From an uncultured Eggerthellaceae bacterium (GTDB lineage Bacteria > Actinomycetota > Coriobacteriia > Coriobacteriales > Eggerthellaceae), in NCBI GenBank assembly GCA_934648845.1, contig CAKUFS010000010.1, positions 1-64,000 of the forward strand: a stretch of 64,000 bases of DNA, given 5' to 3'. A program made the translations under genes and the position numbers. Of this stretch, positions 1 to 9,056 are shown piece by piece. The notes beneath the pieces were generated by a model that was not told the DNA's origin, did not search any database, and worked only from the letters and a program-made list of their open reading frames with translations. Numbering within the stretch: the stretch's first letter is position 1; each line of letters starts with the position of its first letter.

Positions 1-752
1 AAAACGGTGTCGTCAACCCATGCCTTCAGATCCTTGATGAGCATCTTCAGGTCATCAAGCTTCTGATCGGTGGGAACAAATGCGGTGCCGCCCGGGATAA
101 GCGTCATGACATGCGGCATCTTGCCACCCAAAAGGGCAGCAATCTCGGAAGCCTTGGACTGCATCTGCAGTGCTTCCAGGTAATGCGTGGTAAGTAGCAA
201 GTTGGCCTCGGCAGGCAGCTTGTACGCGGTACCTTCGTCGGCATCAAACCAGTTGCCGCTGAAGATGGAGAGCTGACCGTTCTCGGCGAACTTCGTCAGG
301 CGTGCCGCCACGGCAGCAAGGTCGCTGTTCGTGGAAGTGCCCAGCTGGCGAGCCAGTTCGTAGGTGCCGTCAACGTCGGCGGAAAGGCCGGCAATGGGGT
401 TCACGTAGTCAAGCGCGGCCAGGTTGTACAGCCAAAGAATGTGGCTGTGCAAGAACTGTGCGCCTTCCAGCATGTTACGGATGATACGCGCGTTGTTCGG
501 AATGGTGATGCCGTAAGCTTTCTCGGCAGCAATGGAGGAAGCGTGCGCATGCGAAACCGGGCAAACGCCGCAGATACGCTGCACAATGTGAGCGGCATCC
601 TCGGGGGTGCGATGCTCAATCACGTGCTCCATGCCACGATAGCAGCCGCCGGAAACCCAGGCGTCTTCGACAACGCCATGTTCGTCCACTTCCATCTCAA
701 CGCGCAGATGACCCTCGATACGGGTAATCGGGTCGATGATAGAACGAGTCAT
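1..752 (-). CDS. [NiFe] hydrogenase large subunit, N-terminal part (runs off window)
   Basis: This is the first 250 residues of the catalytic subunit of an uptake-type [NiFe] hydrogenase, which oxidises H2 at a Ni-Fe centre outside the membrane together with the small subunit. The translation shows the family start DPITRIEGHLR (residues 8-18) and the L1 metal-binding motif RICGVCP with Cys61 and Cys64 followed by SHAHAS. The C-terminal L2 motif lies beyond position 1. Its ATG overlaps the TAA stop of the small-subunit gene by one base (TAATG), so the two are translationally coupled and co-transcribed. The partner carries a Tat signal, so the complex is presumably exported folded. Assignment to the Coriobacteriia-type group 1 enzymes is inference. 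Confidence 0.93.
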   Translation of the reverse strand, partial: MTRSIIDPITRIEGHLRVEMEVDEHGVVEDAWVSGGCYRGMEHVIEHRTPEDAAHIVQRICGVCPVSHAHASSIAAEKAYGITIPNNARIIRNMLEGAQFLHSHILWLYNLAALDYVNPIAGLSADVDGTYELARQLGTSTNSDLAAVAARLTKFAENGQLSIFSGNWFDADEGTAYKLPAEANLLLTTHYLEALQMQSKASEIAALLGGKMPHVMTLIPGGTAFVPTDQKLDDLKMLIKDLKAWVDDTV

Positions 753-2020
753 TACTCCTGGCCTCCCTTCTTGCCAGACTTAAGGCTTGCATCCAGCTCG
801 GCTTGCTCAGCAATAGCCTCGTTGATATCGCCGTAATCGCCAATGGACTTGTCGGGGTGCTTTGCGTCCCAAGAGCGAACCTTCTCGAACGGCGCACCGC
901 CGTCCATACGGCCAGAAAGCTTCATGCCAACGCCATGGGCAACCAAGGCTGCAGCAACAACGCCCGTTACCGCACCAGCAGCAACATCGGGGCTGAACGT
1001 AAGGTCGCCAATGCGCAGGTCACGCAGGCGAGCAGCAAACGGCGTGTGAACCTGAACCCAGTTGTCGGAAGGATTCATGGGGTCAGCTTCGCAGCAGCCA
1101 ATGCAAGGAGCACCGGCCTTCACGCACCAGCTGCGGCCATGGTTCCACTGAGCAACACCGCAGTTCGCATGGGTCTGAGGACCCTTGCAGCCCAGCGGAT
1201 ACAGGCAGTAGCCCAGCGCTTCTTCCTTGGAGCCGTATTCGTACACGAACTCGCCATTCTCGAAGTGACCGCGACGCTCGCAGTTGTCGTGAATGGTCTG
1301 ACCGAAGATGCCCGTCGGGCGGTTGTAGGAGTCAAGCTCGGGCAGCTGGCCCATCATGACAACGTCAACCAGGACAGCAACCAACCACTCGGGGTTAGCC
1401 GGGCAGCCCGGGATGTTGATAACGGGGGTTTTGATGCCGTTCTTGTCCAGGAACTTCTGAACGCCCATTGCACCAGACGTGTTAGGCTCAGCACCCATCC
1501 AGCCACCGTTTACTGCGCAAGAACCCAGCGCCACAACAGCGTTGGCATGCTCGGCAGCTTCAATCAGATGCTTCGTGCCCGGCTCACCGGCAACACGCAG
1601 AGCGTTTCCGCCCCAACCTTCCAGGATGGCACCCTCGTAAATAAGAATGTAGTTGCCAGCCTTGATGGTGCGCTCCTTGGCTTCTTCCATAGAGAAACCA
1701 GCGGCGGCGGAAAGCGTCTCAGAGTAGTTCAAAGACAGAAGCTCCAAGACAACAGTCGCTGCATCGGGGGAATCCACCTGAGCGAAGGACTCGGTGCAGC
1801 CCGTGCAGGATGCGCCTTCGATCCAGATGGCGGGGTAAAGCTTTCCCTCGGTTGCGCCGATGATCTTGTCTTCAAGCGCATATGCTACCTTAGGTATACC
1901 CGCAGAACCCAAGCCAGCAGCAACGGCAACAGCTCCGCATAACTTCATGAAGCTACGACGAGAAACGCCATGGGCTTCAAGCAGCGCATCGAAGTCTACT
2001 GCACTTGCCTGTTCGTGCAT
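752..2020 (-). CDS. [NiFe] hydrogenase small subunit, Tat-exported
   Basis: This is the Fe-S electron-transfer subunit of the hydrogenase (422 residues). The N-terminus has a twin-arginine signal (SRRSFMK) followed by an Ala/Gly-rich hydrophobic stretch. The proximal cluster motif CTGC follows about 50 residues later, with GSCAVNGG and PGCPANPEW further on. Medial and distal cluster ligands appear as DNCERRGHFENG, CLYPLGCKGP and APCIGCCE; the last usually reads PCIGCTE. A hydrophobic C-terminal stretch could anchor it in the membrane. I start at the ATG at 2020 because a perfect AAGGAGG lies seven bases upstream; a TTG two codons earlier is less likely. The downstream cytochrome b or other electron acceptor would lie outside the window. 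Confidence 0.93.
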   Translation of the reverse strand: MHEQASAVDFDALLEAHGVSRRSFMKLCGAVAVAAGLGSAGIPKVAYALEDKIIGATEGKLYPAIWIEGASCTGCTESFAQVDSPDAATVVLELLSLNYSETLSAAAGFSMEEAKERTIKAGNYILIYEGAILEGWGGNALRVAGEPGTKHLIEAAEHANAVVALGSCAVNGGWMGAEPNTSGAMGVQKFLDKNGIKTPVINIPGCPANPEWLVAVLVDVVMMGQLPELDSYNRPTGIFGQTIHDNCERRGHFENGEFVYEYGSKEEALGYCLYPLGCKGPQTHANCGVAQWNHGRSWCVKAGAPCIGCCEADPMNPSDNWVQVHTPFAARLRDLRIGDLTFSPDVAAGAVTGVVAAALVAHGVGMKLSGRMDGGAPFEKVRSWDAKHPDKSIGDYGDINEAIAEQAELDASLKSGKKGGQE

Positions 2021-2400
2021 TTTCAAACCTCCTTCGGTTCAAAACTCATTCAAGCGGCCCTCTCTTTTCCAACTTACTTTGCCACTTGAAATTGCCACTG
2101 ATAACACCTTAGGGTCAGACGAACTCGTTTTGTGTTACGTTTGCGAAAAGATTAGTAAACAACGTTACGATTCACGCCCTTCGGTAAACTGCTGGGAAGT
2201 TTAGCAATAAGCAGGATTGTTCAAGCGAACGCAAGCAAAAAACTTGGGGAACGGGCTAAAAAAGAGACGAATACTTCTTCTTTTCATTTTCTACTCATAG
2301 TGATACAGTTCGTGTATTTGTGTTTTCGTGGTTATTGATGCGCCTACAACAACAAAACACGCGTCGAAACCTTGGCTCCCCGAGAATAATGGTAGGAAAA
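2021..2400. other. Divergent intergenic region between hydrogenase and degV
   Basis: This 380-base AT-richer stretch separates two divergent transcription units and must hold both promoters. I see no gene, no riboswitch and no convincing operator. The hydrogenase ribosome binding site AAGGAGG lies at its left end. The degV leader at the right end contains TAGGAAAA before its ATG. Confidence 0.5.
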
Positions 2401-3270
2401 ATGACAAACTATATTCTTATGACCGAATCGGGAAACGACATTCCCAACGAACTTGCCCAACAATATGGCATTCTGGTGGTGCCCATGCACGTGACATTCA
2501 ACGGAAAATGCTTGGACGATGGCACCTTCCCCGCAACCGACGTGTTCGACCACTATAAAAAGACGCGCGAGCTGCCGAAAACAAGCGGCTGCATGCCTGC
2601 GGACTTTTACCCGTTCTTCGACAAAATAGAGCAAGAGCATCCCAACGCGGAAATCATTTACCTGGCATATTCTGCGGCAACCACGTGCTCATACGAAAGC
2701 GCCCTTGTTGCCGTGAAAACGCGCAGCCAGGAATTCCAGGATCGCTTCCACGCGTTCGACATGAAAGCGGTTTCTGCAGGCGGTTGCCTGATTGTAAAGG
2801 AAGTGGCGCAACGCATTGCACAGCAACCTTCCATCACGCTGCCCGAGCTTACCGCCTACATTGAAGACCGCATTGCACGCTGCCGCATGCACTTCATTCC
2901 CGGCAGCCTTGAGTTCTTGCACGCGGGCGGCCGCTTGAGCAACATGGCATTTTTGGGTGCCATGCTGCTGAACATCAAGCCCACCATCGAGATTCTTGAC
3001 GGCAAGCTGGTTGCCACGAAAAAGCAGCGCGGCTCCATGGAAAAATGCGTGATAAAGGCGGTGGAGCACTTCTTGTCCGACGAGCCGAAAGAACACGACC
3101 ACCTGAATCTTATCTGGGGTGCCGGGCTTGACCAGAGCATTCAGGACAAAGTGACGAAGCGCTGCAAAGAGGCCGGCTTCAAAGACATCTGCTGGATTCA
3201 AACCGGCGGCGTGATTGGAAGCCACAGCGGCCCGGGCGCATTCGGCATTGTTGCCATGGCGCAGGCGTAA
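2401..3270 (+). CDS. DegV family fatty-acid-binding protein (FakB-like)
   Basis: This is a DegV/FakB family protein of 289 residues, the usual length. Family members bind a single fatty acid in a buried pocket and present it to the kinase FakA for phosphorylation and phospholipid synthesis. Visible signatures are the N-terminal TESGNDIP (the TDSxxDL equivalent), the central SLEFLHAGGRLS and the C-terminal GGVIGSHSGPGAFGI. I start at 2401 because the ATG is preceded by TAGGAAAA; upstream in-frame codons to 2320 lack a ribosome binding site and family similarity. No fakA is seen in the window. The gene stands alone and is followed by a strong hairpin terminator. Confidence 0.85.
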   Translation: MTNYILMTESGNDIPNELAQQYGILVVPMHVTFNGKCLDDGTFPATDVFDHYKKTRELPKTSGCMPADFYPFFDKIEQEHPNAEIIYLAYSAATTCSYESALVAVKTRSQEFQDRFHAFDMKAVSAGGCLIVKEVAQRIAQQPSITLPELTAYIEDRIARCRMHFIPGSLEFLHAGGRLSNMAFLGAMLLNIKPTIEILDGKLVATKKQRGSMEKCVIKAVEHFLSDEPKEHDHLNLIWGAGLDQSIQDKVTKRCKEAGFKDICWIQTGGVIGSHSGPGAFGIVAMAQA

Positions 3271-3414
3271 GGGTTTAGTGCGCTGTTCTCTGTTGACCTG
3301 CGGTTTTTCTGACTACCTGCAGCAATCTCCGTCGTGCGACCGCAAGCCGCATTGCGCCCGATGCGCGGCTCTCAAGCCGCTCGCCGCCCCTTCCCCAACA
3401 TTCGCTTTTCCGAC

Positions 3415-3456
3415 AAGAAGGGCTTGTCTCGGTTGATGAGACAAGCCCTTCTTTTT
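3415..3456 (+). terminator. Intrinsic terminator, probably bidirectional, between convergent genes
   Basis: A 15-bp perfect stem, AAGAAGGGCTTGTCT pairing with AGACAAGCCCTTCTT, encloses a 9-base loop and is followed by TTT. It lies between the convergent degV and ACT-protein genes. The rest of the 330-base gap (3271-3600) shows no gene. Confidence 0.85.
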
Positions 3457-3600
3457 GTAGCAGATTATGCAGCAGACAAGCATCTGCGGATCATTGCGCA
3501 AGCGCGGCAGTCGAGCCAGGCAGCCGGCGCAAGAACACGAGCCAACCGCCAGCGCAACACCGCAAGCAGCGAAGACAGCGGCTTTCCCTTGATGCGCGCC

Positions 3601-4023
3601 CTACCCCAAATCGGTCTGGCTGAGCACCTTAAAGCCTGCCGCCGCAACCTTCTCTGCAATGGCAACGCTTTCTGCCGCGGGAATCTTCATAACGGCAATT
3701 GCCTGGTTGGACTCGCTGAAGCAATAACCGTACTGGACGTTTACATCCATGTCGTCGAAAATCGCCATAAGCGTGGCCAAGCCGCCCGCCGTATCGGTAA
3801 TGGAAATGGCCGACACAGGTGTTTTCATAACGCGATACCCCGCCGCGTTCAGCGCCTCGGTTGCCTTATCGGGGTCGGCGCAAATGATACGAATCACGCC
3901 GTATTCAGCGGTTTCCGCAATGCTTAAGGCCTTCATGTTCACCTGAGCATCAGCCATGACCTTGGTCAATGCCGCCAAACGACCTTCGGCGTTCTCCAGA
4001 AAAACAGTAACTTGGCTAATCAT
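3601..4023 (-). CDS. Tandem ACT-domain protein linked to arylacetate-CoA ligase
   Basis: This 140-residue protein is built of two ACT domains (about 1-68 and 70-140), small regulatory folds that bind amino acids or similar ligands. The first begins MISQVTVFLENAEGRLAAL, a typical ACT strand-helix start, and the second begins around SAISITDTAGGLATLMAIF. Proteins of this type are commonly encoded beside phenylacetate-CoA ligases in anaerobes, and here the start codon overlaps the end of the ligase gene by eight bases. It is probably a ligand-sensing partner of that ligase or of aromatic or branched amino acid metabolism. The ligand cannot be read from the sequence. Confidence 0.82.
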   Translation of the reverse strand: MISQVTVFLENAEGRLAALTKVMADAQVNMKALSIAETAEYGVIRIICADPDKATEALNAAGYRVMKTPVSAISITDTAGGLATLMAIFDDMDVNVQYGYCFSESNQAIAVMKIPAAESVAIAEKVAAAGFKVLSQTDLG

Positions 4024-5329
4024 TGAAAACCCCCGTCCTGAGATCGATAACGCGCTTTGCCTTGCCTTCAGAGCGAGCGATGGTCATGGGTTCCACCAGC
4101 TTCACCTTAATGCCCACAGAAAGTTCTGCCTTGCACTTTGTCTGGATAGCCTTCTGAAGTCGCTCGATGGCGGCAACCTGATCGAAGTCAAAATCGGGGT
4201 TGAGCTCGGCTTTCAGCGTGACAACATCCAGGTGGTTCGGGTTGGAAAGCTCGATTTGGTACCACGAGGAAACCTCGGGGAATGTCTTCATCACGTTCTC
4301 GATCTGGCTGGGGAACACGTTCACGCCGCGGATGATAAGCATGTCGTCGGTACGTCCGTGCAAGCGATCAATGCGACGATGCGTGCGGCCGCAAGCGCAT
4401 TCGCCCGGAATGATGCGCGTGATGTCGCGCGTGCGATAGCGCACCACGGGGGATGCTTCGCGATCAACCGTGGTAATCACGAGCTCACCCCATTCGCCAT
4501 CAGGCAAAACCTGACCAGTAGCGGGGTCGATGATCTCGGCGATGAAGTGATCTTCCGCCAAGTGCAAGCCCGTTTGCTGCAGGCATTCAATAGCCACGCC
4601 GGGGCCCATGGTCTCGGTCAGGCCGTAAACGTCGAGCACCTTGTAGCCCAGCTTGTTTTCCAGTTCCTCGCGGAAGTTGTCAGACATAGGCTCGGCGCCG
4701 TGGATGCCGAACTTCAAAGAGAATTCCTTCTTGGGGTCAAGACCCATGGCAAGCGCGGTATCAGCAATGTGCATGGCGTACGAAGGCGTGCAGCACAGGA
4801 TGGTGGTTCCCATGGTACGCAGGATGCGAATCTGACGCTCGGTATTGCCCGCAGATGCAGGAATGGTGGTACAACCTGCGGCAACACCGCCGTAATGAGC
4901 ACCCAAGCCGCCCGTGAAAAGACCGTAGCCGTAGCATACCTGCATGATATCGTTCTCGTCGCCTTCGCCCAGCTCAACGCCGCGCGCAAAACATTCGCCC
5001 CAGAACTTCAAGTCGTAGTCGGTATAAGCGCCCACCGTAGCAACGCCCGTGGTGCCCGAAGACATATGGATTTCCTTCACGTCCGAAAGCGGCACCGCCA
5101 ACATGCCGTACGGATACGCATCGCGCAGGTCCTGCTTCTGAACGAAGGGGGCCTTTTGCAAATCGGCTAACGTTTCAACGGAATACGGGTCGAATCCCGC
5201 CTTATCAAACGATTCCTTATAAAAAGGAACGTGCTCATATACGTTGACGACCGTCTTCTTCAATCCCTCAAGCTGGATTGCTTCCAGCTCTTCATGAGGC
5301 ATGCGCAAAATTGCATCTTGCTTGCCCAT
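4016..5329 (-). CDS. paaK: Phenylacetate-CoA ligase family protein
   Basis: This adenylate-forming enzyme converts arylacetates or related acids to CoA thioesters with ATP; 437 residues is normal for the family. The AMP-binding P-loop SSGTTG is at residues 90-95, followed by the conserved YGYGLFTGG and GLTETMGPG segments and the VVRYRTRD hinge region. I chose the ATG at 5329 because AAAGGA lies six bases upstream; in-frame codons up to 5449 look non-coding. In amino-acid-fermenting anaerobes such ligases act on arylacetates from aromatic amino acids. It forms a two-gene unit with the ACT protein downstream. The precise substrate is unknown. Confidence 0.9.
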   Translation of the reverse strand: MGKQDAILRMPHEELEAIQLEGLKKTVVNVYEHVPFYKESFDKAGFDPYSVETLADLQKAPFVQKQDLRDAYPYGMLAVPLSDVKEIHMSSGTTGVATVGAYTDYDLKFWGECFARGVELGEGDENDIMQVCYGYGLFTGGLGAHYGGVAAGCTTIPASAGNTERQIRILRTMGTTILCCTPSYAMHIADTALAMGLDPKKEFSLKFGIHGAEPMSDNFREELENKLGYKVLDVYGLTETMGPGVAIECLQQTGLHLAEDHFIAEIIDPATGQVLPDGEWGELVITTVDREASPVVRYRTRDITRIIPGECACGRTHRRIDRLHGRTDDMLIIRGVNVFPSQIENVMKTFPEVSSWYQIELSNPNHLDVVTLKAELNPDFDFDQVAAIERLQKAIQTKCKAELSVGIKVKLVEPMTIARSEGKAKRVIDLRTGVFND

Positions 5330-5610
5330 GTGAATCCTTTCTTGTGCTTTTTGCGGGAAACCGCATAAGGGGGTAGCGCGGATATGCGCGTGGGGCAATT
5401 GTACTCCAATGTCTGCGATTGGGCGCGTTGTTGTCGGGTTTTTTAACATGCGGCTAACATGATGCGGTTAAAATAGCTGTTTTGGAGTGGCGTGACGGAA
5501 TTTGCCGTGCACATTTTTCGCTCCTTTTGTTGCTTCTGACGCTGCATTTGCTGCGGGCGCCGCCGCGCTCATGTATACTAATCCGCGCAAAGATTCGAAA
5601 GGAGAATCCG

Positions 5611-6036
5611 GTGATTAAAGAACTGGTAACCGATACCGACATTCTGTCCGTTACGTGCGAAAAAGCCACGGCCGAAGATGCTTCCGTGGCAGAAGACCTG
5701 GTAGATACGCTGCAATCCATGGAAGATGCCGCATGCCTGGCCGCCAACCAAATTGGCGTGACGAAGCGCATCATTGCGTTCAGAGATGACCAGGACAATA
5801 TCCACGTTATGTTCAACCCCTCGTTTAACCAGGCGCTTCGTCCGTCGAAGATGCCCGAAGAGTGCCTGTCGCTGCCTGAAGCCGGCCCGCAGATGGTACG
5901 TCGCTTCGATTGGATTCGCGTGGAGTTCGAGCAGCTTATCGATGGCGCATTGGTTGTAAAGAAACGCAACTACGAAGGCTGGACGGCTGAAATCATCCAG
6001 CACATGATTGATCACTGCAACGGCAAGCTGATTTAA
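5611..6036 (+). CDS. Peptide deformylase-like protein with altered metal/catalytic motif
   Basis: This 141-residue protein is a short peptide deformylase homologue. The three family motifs are recognisable: ACLAANQIG (motif 1), EECLSLP (motif 2, metal ligand Cys85) and HMIDH (motif 3, His131 and His135). In active deformylases motif 3 is HExxH, where Glu is the catalytic base; here that position is Met132. Motif 2 has EECLS in place of EGCLS. Metal binding by Cys and two His may survive, but ordinary hydrolysis should be impaired. The start is GTG at 5611, with AAAGGAG six bases upstream. The housekeeping deformylase is presumably elsewhere. A sequencing error is possible but would need more than one base change at the Met codon. 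Confidence 0.82.
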   Translation: MIKELVTDTDILSVTCEKATAEDASVAEDLVDTLQSMEDAACLAANQIGVTKRIIAFRDDQDNIHVMFNPSFNQALRPSKMPEECLSLPEAGPQMVRRFDWIRVEFEQLIDGALVVKKRNYEGWTAEIIQHMIDHCNGKLI

Positions 6037-6114
6037 GCGCGAAACTCCCGATCCTTGGCACGAGTCTAAGCCGCTGCGCTTGCGAAAGCCGATGCGCACC
6101 AGGAAACCAAGGTG

Positions 6115-6345
6115 CTTGTTGGAAAAGCGGGTGCGAATTCGGGCAAATGCACGATACTCGGTGGTTTGGTTTTGGCTTAGCGCACTGTTGACGCAACAGT
6201 TCACAACAAAAGCAAATACCGCATTGCTGTGACCTGGGAAAATAGAAACAATAAATCGGGGAGGACCGAACAGTCCTCCCCGATTTGCATTATAGACCAC
6301 CGAATATCGTCGATTTGCCCGAAATACCGGGCGTTTTGACAACAA
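6115..6345. repeat. Dispersed palindromic element, 51-bp-half type, copy A
   Basis: Two ~51-base halves in inverted orientation lie at 6115-6165 and 6296-6345. The left half starts CTTGTTGGAAAAGCGGG and ends GATACTCGGTGGT; the right half starts ACCACCGAATATCG. The same pair of halves recurs at 29424-29644. The centre holds GACCTGGG (6231-6238), the motif also found at the centre of the 120-bp elements. The copy encloses the terminator at 6253-6286. Together these explain most of the 366-base gap between the deformylase-like gene and the GTPase gene. Confidence 0.8.
6253..6286 (+). terminator. Hairpin terminator after the deformylase-like gene
   Basis: AAATCGGGGAGGAC pairs perfectly with GTCCTCCCCGATTT around the loop CGAACA. 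The T tract is short. It lies between convergent genes, so it may serve both. Confidence 0.7.
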
Positions 6346-6402
6346 CCCCCTTCAAATCCAGGGCGCACAAACGCAATCCCGACCGCGAAAAGCGAAAAAG
6401 CG

Positions 6403-7935
6403 TTACTGTACCAAGCATTCGTCGAGGCGCGCCTCGATTTCAGCGCGGTTCATGTCCTTGCCGATAACGACCAGCTTATTGCGGCGGTCGCCCACCGTAT
6501 CATCCCAATCATCAAGGGCGTTCGGATTCGCGTTCAAGATTGCCTCGCGCTCTTCGGGCGTGGCCGATGCGATCCACGGGCTGTTCGGCGACATATAGAA
6601 ACGCTTGCCCGCCTGCTCGAACAGGAAGCACGTGTCCTCATCGTCATCAACCCAGGCCATGCCCTTGCAGCGAATGATGCTTGCCGGCCATTCGCGCACA
6701 AGCGCGCGCAAAGATTCCATGGCAAAAGGACGACGGCGCTCATACACGAATGTCGTAATGCCGTATTCCGCCACGTGATCGTGACCGTCGGCATGGTCGT
6801 GGCCGCAACAGCAAGAACCGTCCTCGTGATGGTGGTGGTGATGGCACGCGCAATCGGGATCGTCGCATTCATCATGGTCGTGACCTGCCCTTTCGCCGTT
6901 GTCGTGATCGTGATCACACGTGCACTCGTGTTCGTCGCCGTCATGGTGATGCTCATGGTGATGGTGACCGTGGCCGTCGGCTTCGTGCGTTTCCTCCACG
7001 CCGTTTTCCAGCGCATCAACCCAACCCGCGGAATCAAAAACGCTATCGAACGTAAAACAATCGGTATACAGGATCTCGTTCAACGGAACATCACCCTGAA
7101 CAGCCTCGATAATGGTTGCGTCCTTCTGTAAACTGCGAATGAGCACTTTTAGCTCGGCCAGTTGCTCGGGGGTCACTTGGTCCACTTTGTTCAGGATAAG
7201 CGTGGAGCAAAACTCGATTTGGTTGATAAGCAAGTTGGCAATGTCGTCTTCCTCGTTTGCGCTCACCAAATCCTGGCCGCCGTTGAACTCGTCAAACATA
7301 CGCGCGCAGTCCACCACAGCAACCACGTTGTCAAGCATGAGCGGCGCCTCGGAAATCTTGATTTCCGTATATTCAGCGTCGTCTTCGTAGTCGGCGTCTT
7401 CGTCTTCCGCGTAATCAGCAGGCTCGCTGCCGCTGCCGGCGTCATCGGCTTCTTCACCATCCGCAAGTTCATCATAGGGCATTTCTTCAGGGAGTTTACC
7501 TTGCGACCAATCGCAAAAATCCGAAATAGTGTACGCAATGGGCATGGGCTCGCAAATGCCGGACGCCTCGATGATGATGTAATCGAAGTTGCCCGACTCG
7601 GCCAGTTGAGCCAGCTGAGCAGCCAGGTCCTCGGAAAGCGAGCAGCAAATGCATCCGTTCGTCATGGGAATCAGGCTGTCGGTCATCTCGGTCACCGCAC
7701 CCGTTTGCGCAATGAGCTCGGCATCGATGTTCACCTCACCGATGTCGTTCACAATAACAGCCGCGCGCACGCCTTCCGTGTTCGTGAGCACATGGTTCAG
7801 CAGCGTGGTTTTACCAGCGCCCAAGTAGCCCGTGATCATCGCAATGCGAACAGGCGGCTGCTCGGCGGCAACTTCCGCAAGCTCGCCCTGCGCGGCAGTG
7901 GTGGGCAGGGCACCTTCTTCTTTCGGTTCTTCCAT
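6403..7935 (-). CDS. CobW/COG0523 G3E GTPase with long His/Cys-rich metal-binding region
   Basis: This is a SIMIBI-class metal-handling GTPase of 510 residues. It shows the P-loop GYLGAGKTT (36-44), the family metal site CICC (95-98) and the guanine motif NKVD (249-252), then a C-terminal CobW_C-like domain. It is much longer than the usual 320-400 residues because of an acidic insertion (about 155-190) and a stretch at 316-387 of runs of His with Cys and Asp, such as GHGHHHHEHHHDG and DCACHHHHHHEDG. That stretch should bind several Zn, Ni or Co ions. GAGG lies five bases before the ATG. The hydrogenase operon nearby makes nickel a tempting substrate, but zinc is the commonest for this family; this is inference. 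Confidence 0.9.
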   Translation of the reverse strand: MEEPKEEGALPTTAAQGELAEVAAEQPPVRIAMITGYLGAGKTTLLNHVLTNTEGVRAAVIVNDIGEVNIDAELIAQTGAVTEMTDSLIPMTNGCICCSLSEDLAAQLAQLAESGNFDYIIIEASGICEPMPIAYTISDFCDWSQGKLPEEMPYDELADGEEADDAGSGSEPADYAEDEDADYEDDAEYTEIKISEAPLMLDNVVAVVDCARMFDEFNGGQDLVSANEEDDIANLLINQIEFCSTLILNKVDQVTPEQLAELKVLIRSLQKDATIIEAVQGDVPLNEILYTDCFTFDSVFDSAGWVDALENGVEETHEADGHGHHHHEHHHDGDEHECTCDHDHDNGERAGHDHDECDDPDCACHHHHHHEDGSCCCGHDHADGHDHVAEYGITTFVYERRRPFAMESLRALVREWPASIIRCKGMAWVDDDEDTCFLFEQAGKRFYMSPNSPWIASATPEEREAILNANPNALDDWDDTVGDRRNKLVVIGKDMNRAEIEARLDECLVQ

Positions 7936-8180
7936 GGTTCCTCGATTCTGTTTCGCGGTTTTGTACGCGTAGATTATCGCAGTTTCGCGCGCGCGGCGGC
8001 AAAAAGCACGTCATTTTGGCATAATAGGCAAAGAAGGAAACGCGTGCGTCCAAACGCCGCCAAGACGATCACAAATAACGCGGTGATGGCGCGCAGACGC
8101 GGCAACCGCAAAAGCGAAACCGCACGGCATGGCAAAACGCCGCCAAACGCGAACGCGAACAAGTACAACCGAAGGAAACC
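7936..8180. other. Divergent intergenic region, GTPase / trmB
   Basis: This 245-base spacer between divergent genes presumably holds both promoters. It is rich in GCG and AAC words. I see no gene, repeat or riboswitch. GAAGGAAACC before the trmB ATG is the ribosome binding site. Confidence 0.4.
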
Positions 8181-9056
8181 ATGCGCCAACGAAAACCGAC
8201 AAATCTGAACGTGACGCTCGAGCGCTACCACGAGCCCATCGTCGATGAGCCTTCTGCCGTGAAGGGCAGCTGGATACGCGCGTTCATGCCCGATGCCCGC
8301 GCTCTTTACCTGGATTTGGGCTGCGGTAAGGGCATTTTCCTTGCGGAGATTGCGCAAAAACACCCGGATGTGCTGTTCGTGGGAATCGACCACAGCGACG
8401 TATGCGTTGCGCGCGCGGCGCAAAAAGTCGTTGAGCAGGAGCTTCGCAACGTGCGCTTGATTTGCGCCGACGCCGCTGATTTGGAAAACATCTTTGGCGA
8501 AGGCGAGCTTGATTTGATTTACCTGAACTTCAATTCGCCGTTTCCCAAGAAGAAACATGCTGAAAAGCGCCTGACGCATCTTGCGCATCTTACGCGATAC
8601 CGACGCTTGCTGCGCCGCGGCGGCGTGATTGAAATGCGCACCGACAATGTTCTCTATTGGGAGTTTTCCCTGGTAGAACTCGATATTGCAGGGTATGAAA
8701 TTTTAGCGCAATCCGATAATTTGCATCGCGATGCCGCGTTGCTTGACGCCACGCTGGCAAGCGAGTACGACACGCGCACCACCGAGCGCGGAGCCCGCGT
8801 ACGCTGGTTGCGCGCCTTGCCAGGCCCTGAGCCTGCCACGTGCGTGCAGACCGATAAGCTGGGCTTGGCCGAGTACCTTCCCCAGGACATCGAGAACTTC
8901 CACGAGATTCCCTATGGCATGGAAGACACCGTCGCGAACATCCGGAGCCGCCGCGCGAATGCACGAGCGCGGGCGGAACGAGAGAAGGCGCAGCAGGAAA
9001 AAGCGGTTGCGCGCGTGCAGGACGAAACGGGAAACGCAGTCGCAAGACAAGACTGA
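8181..9056 (+). CDS. trmB: tRNA (guanine46-N7)-methyltransferase
   Basis: TrmB transfers a methyl group from S-adenosylmethionine to N7 of G46 in the tRNA variable loop. The SAM-binding motif YLDLGCGKGIFLAE is at about 43-56. The family signature is present as FNSPFPKKKHAEKRLTH (about 115-131); the usual DPWPK core reads NSPFPK here. At 291 residues it is longer than the typical 210-240, mostly through a charged Arg/Ala/Glu C-terminal tail that may contact RNA. GAAGGA precedes the ATG. It starts a same-strand run of trmB, a small membrane protein gene, an amidase gene and an rRNA methyltransferase gene, with gaps of 100-200 bases. Confidence 0.9.
   Translation: MRQRKPTNLNVTLERYHEPIVDEPSAVKGSWIRAFMPDARALYLDLGCGKGIFLAEIAQKHPDVLFVGIDHSDVCVARAAQKVVEQELRNVRLICADAADLENIFGEGELDLIYLNFNSPFPKKKHAEKRLTHLAHLTRYRRLLRRGGVIEMRTDNVLYWEFSLVELDIAGYEILAQSDNLHRDAALLDATLASEYDTRTTERGARVRWLRALPGPEPATCVQTDKLGLAEYLPQDIENFHEIPYGMEDTVANIRSRRANARARAEREKAQQEKAVARVQDETGNAVARQD

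Noticed and set aside
803..1942. Long plus-strand frame (379 codons) opposite the hydrogenase small subunit
   Set aside because: Antisense shadow of a clearly recognised gene; composition rich in Arg/His/Asn with no family motifs.
6775..7131. Hydrophobic plus-strand frame that looks like a membrane protein
   Set aside because: It is the complement of the His/Asp codon runs of the GTPase gene (GTG, ATG, GTC), which mimic Val/Met-rich spans.
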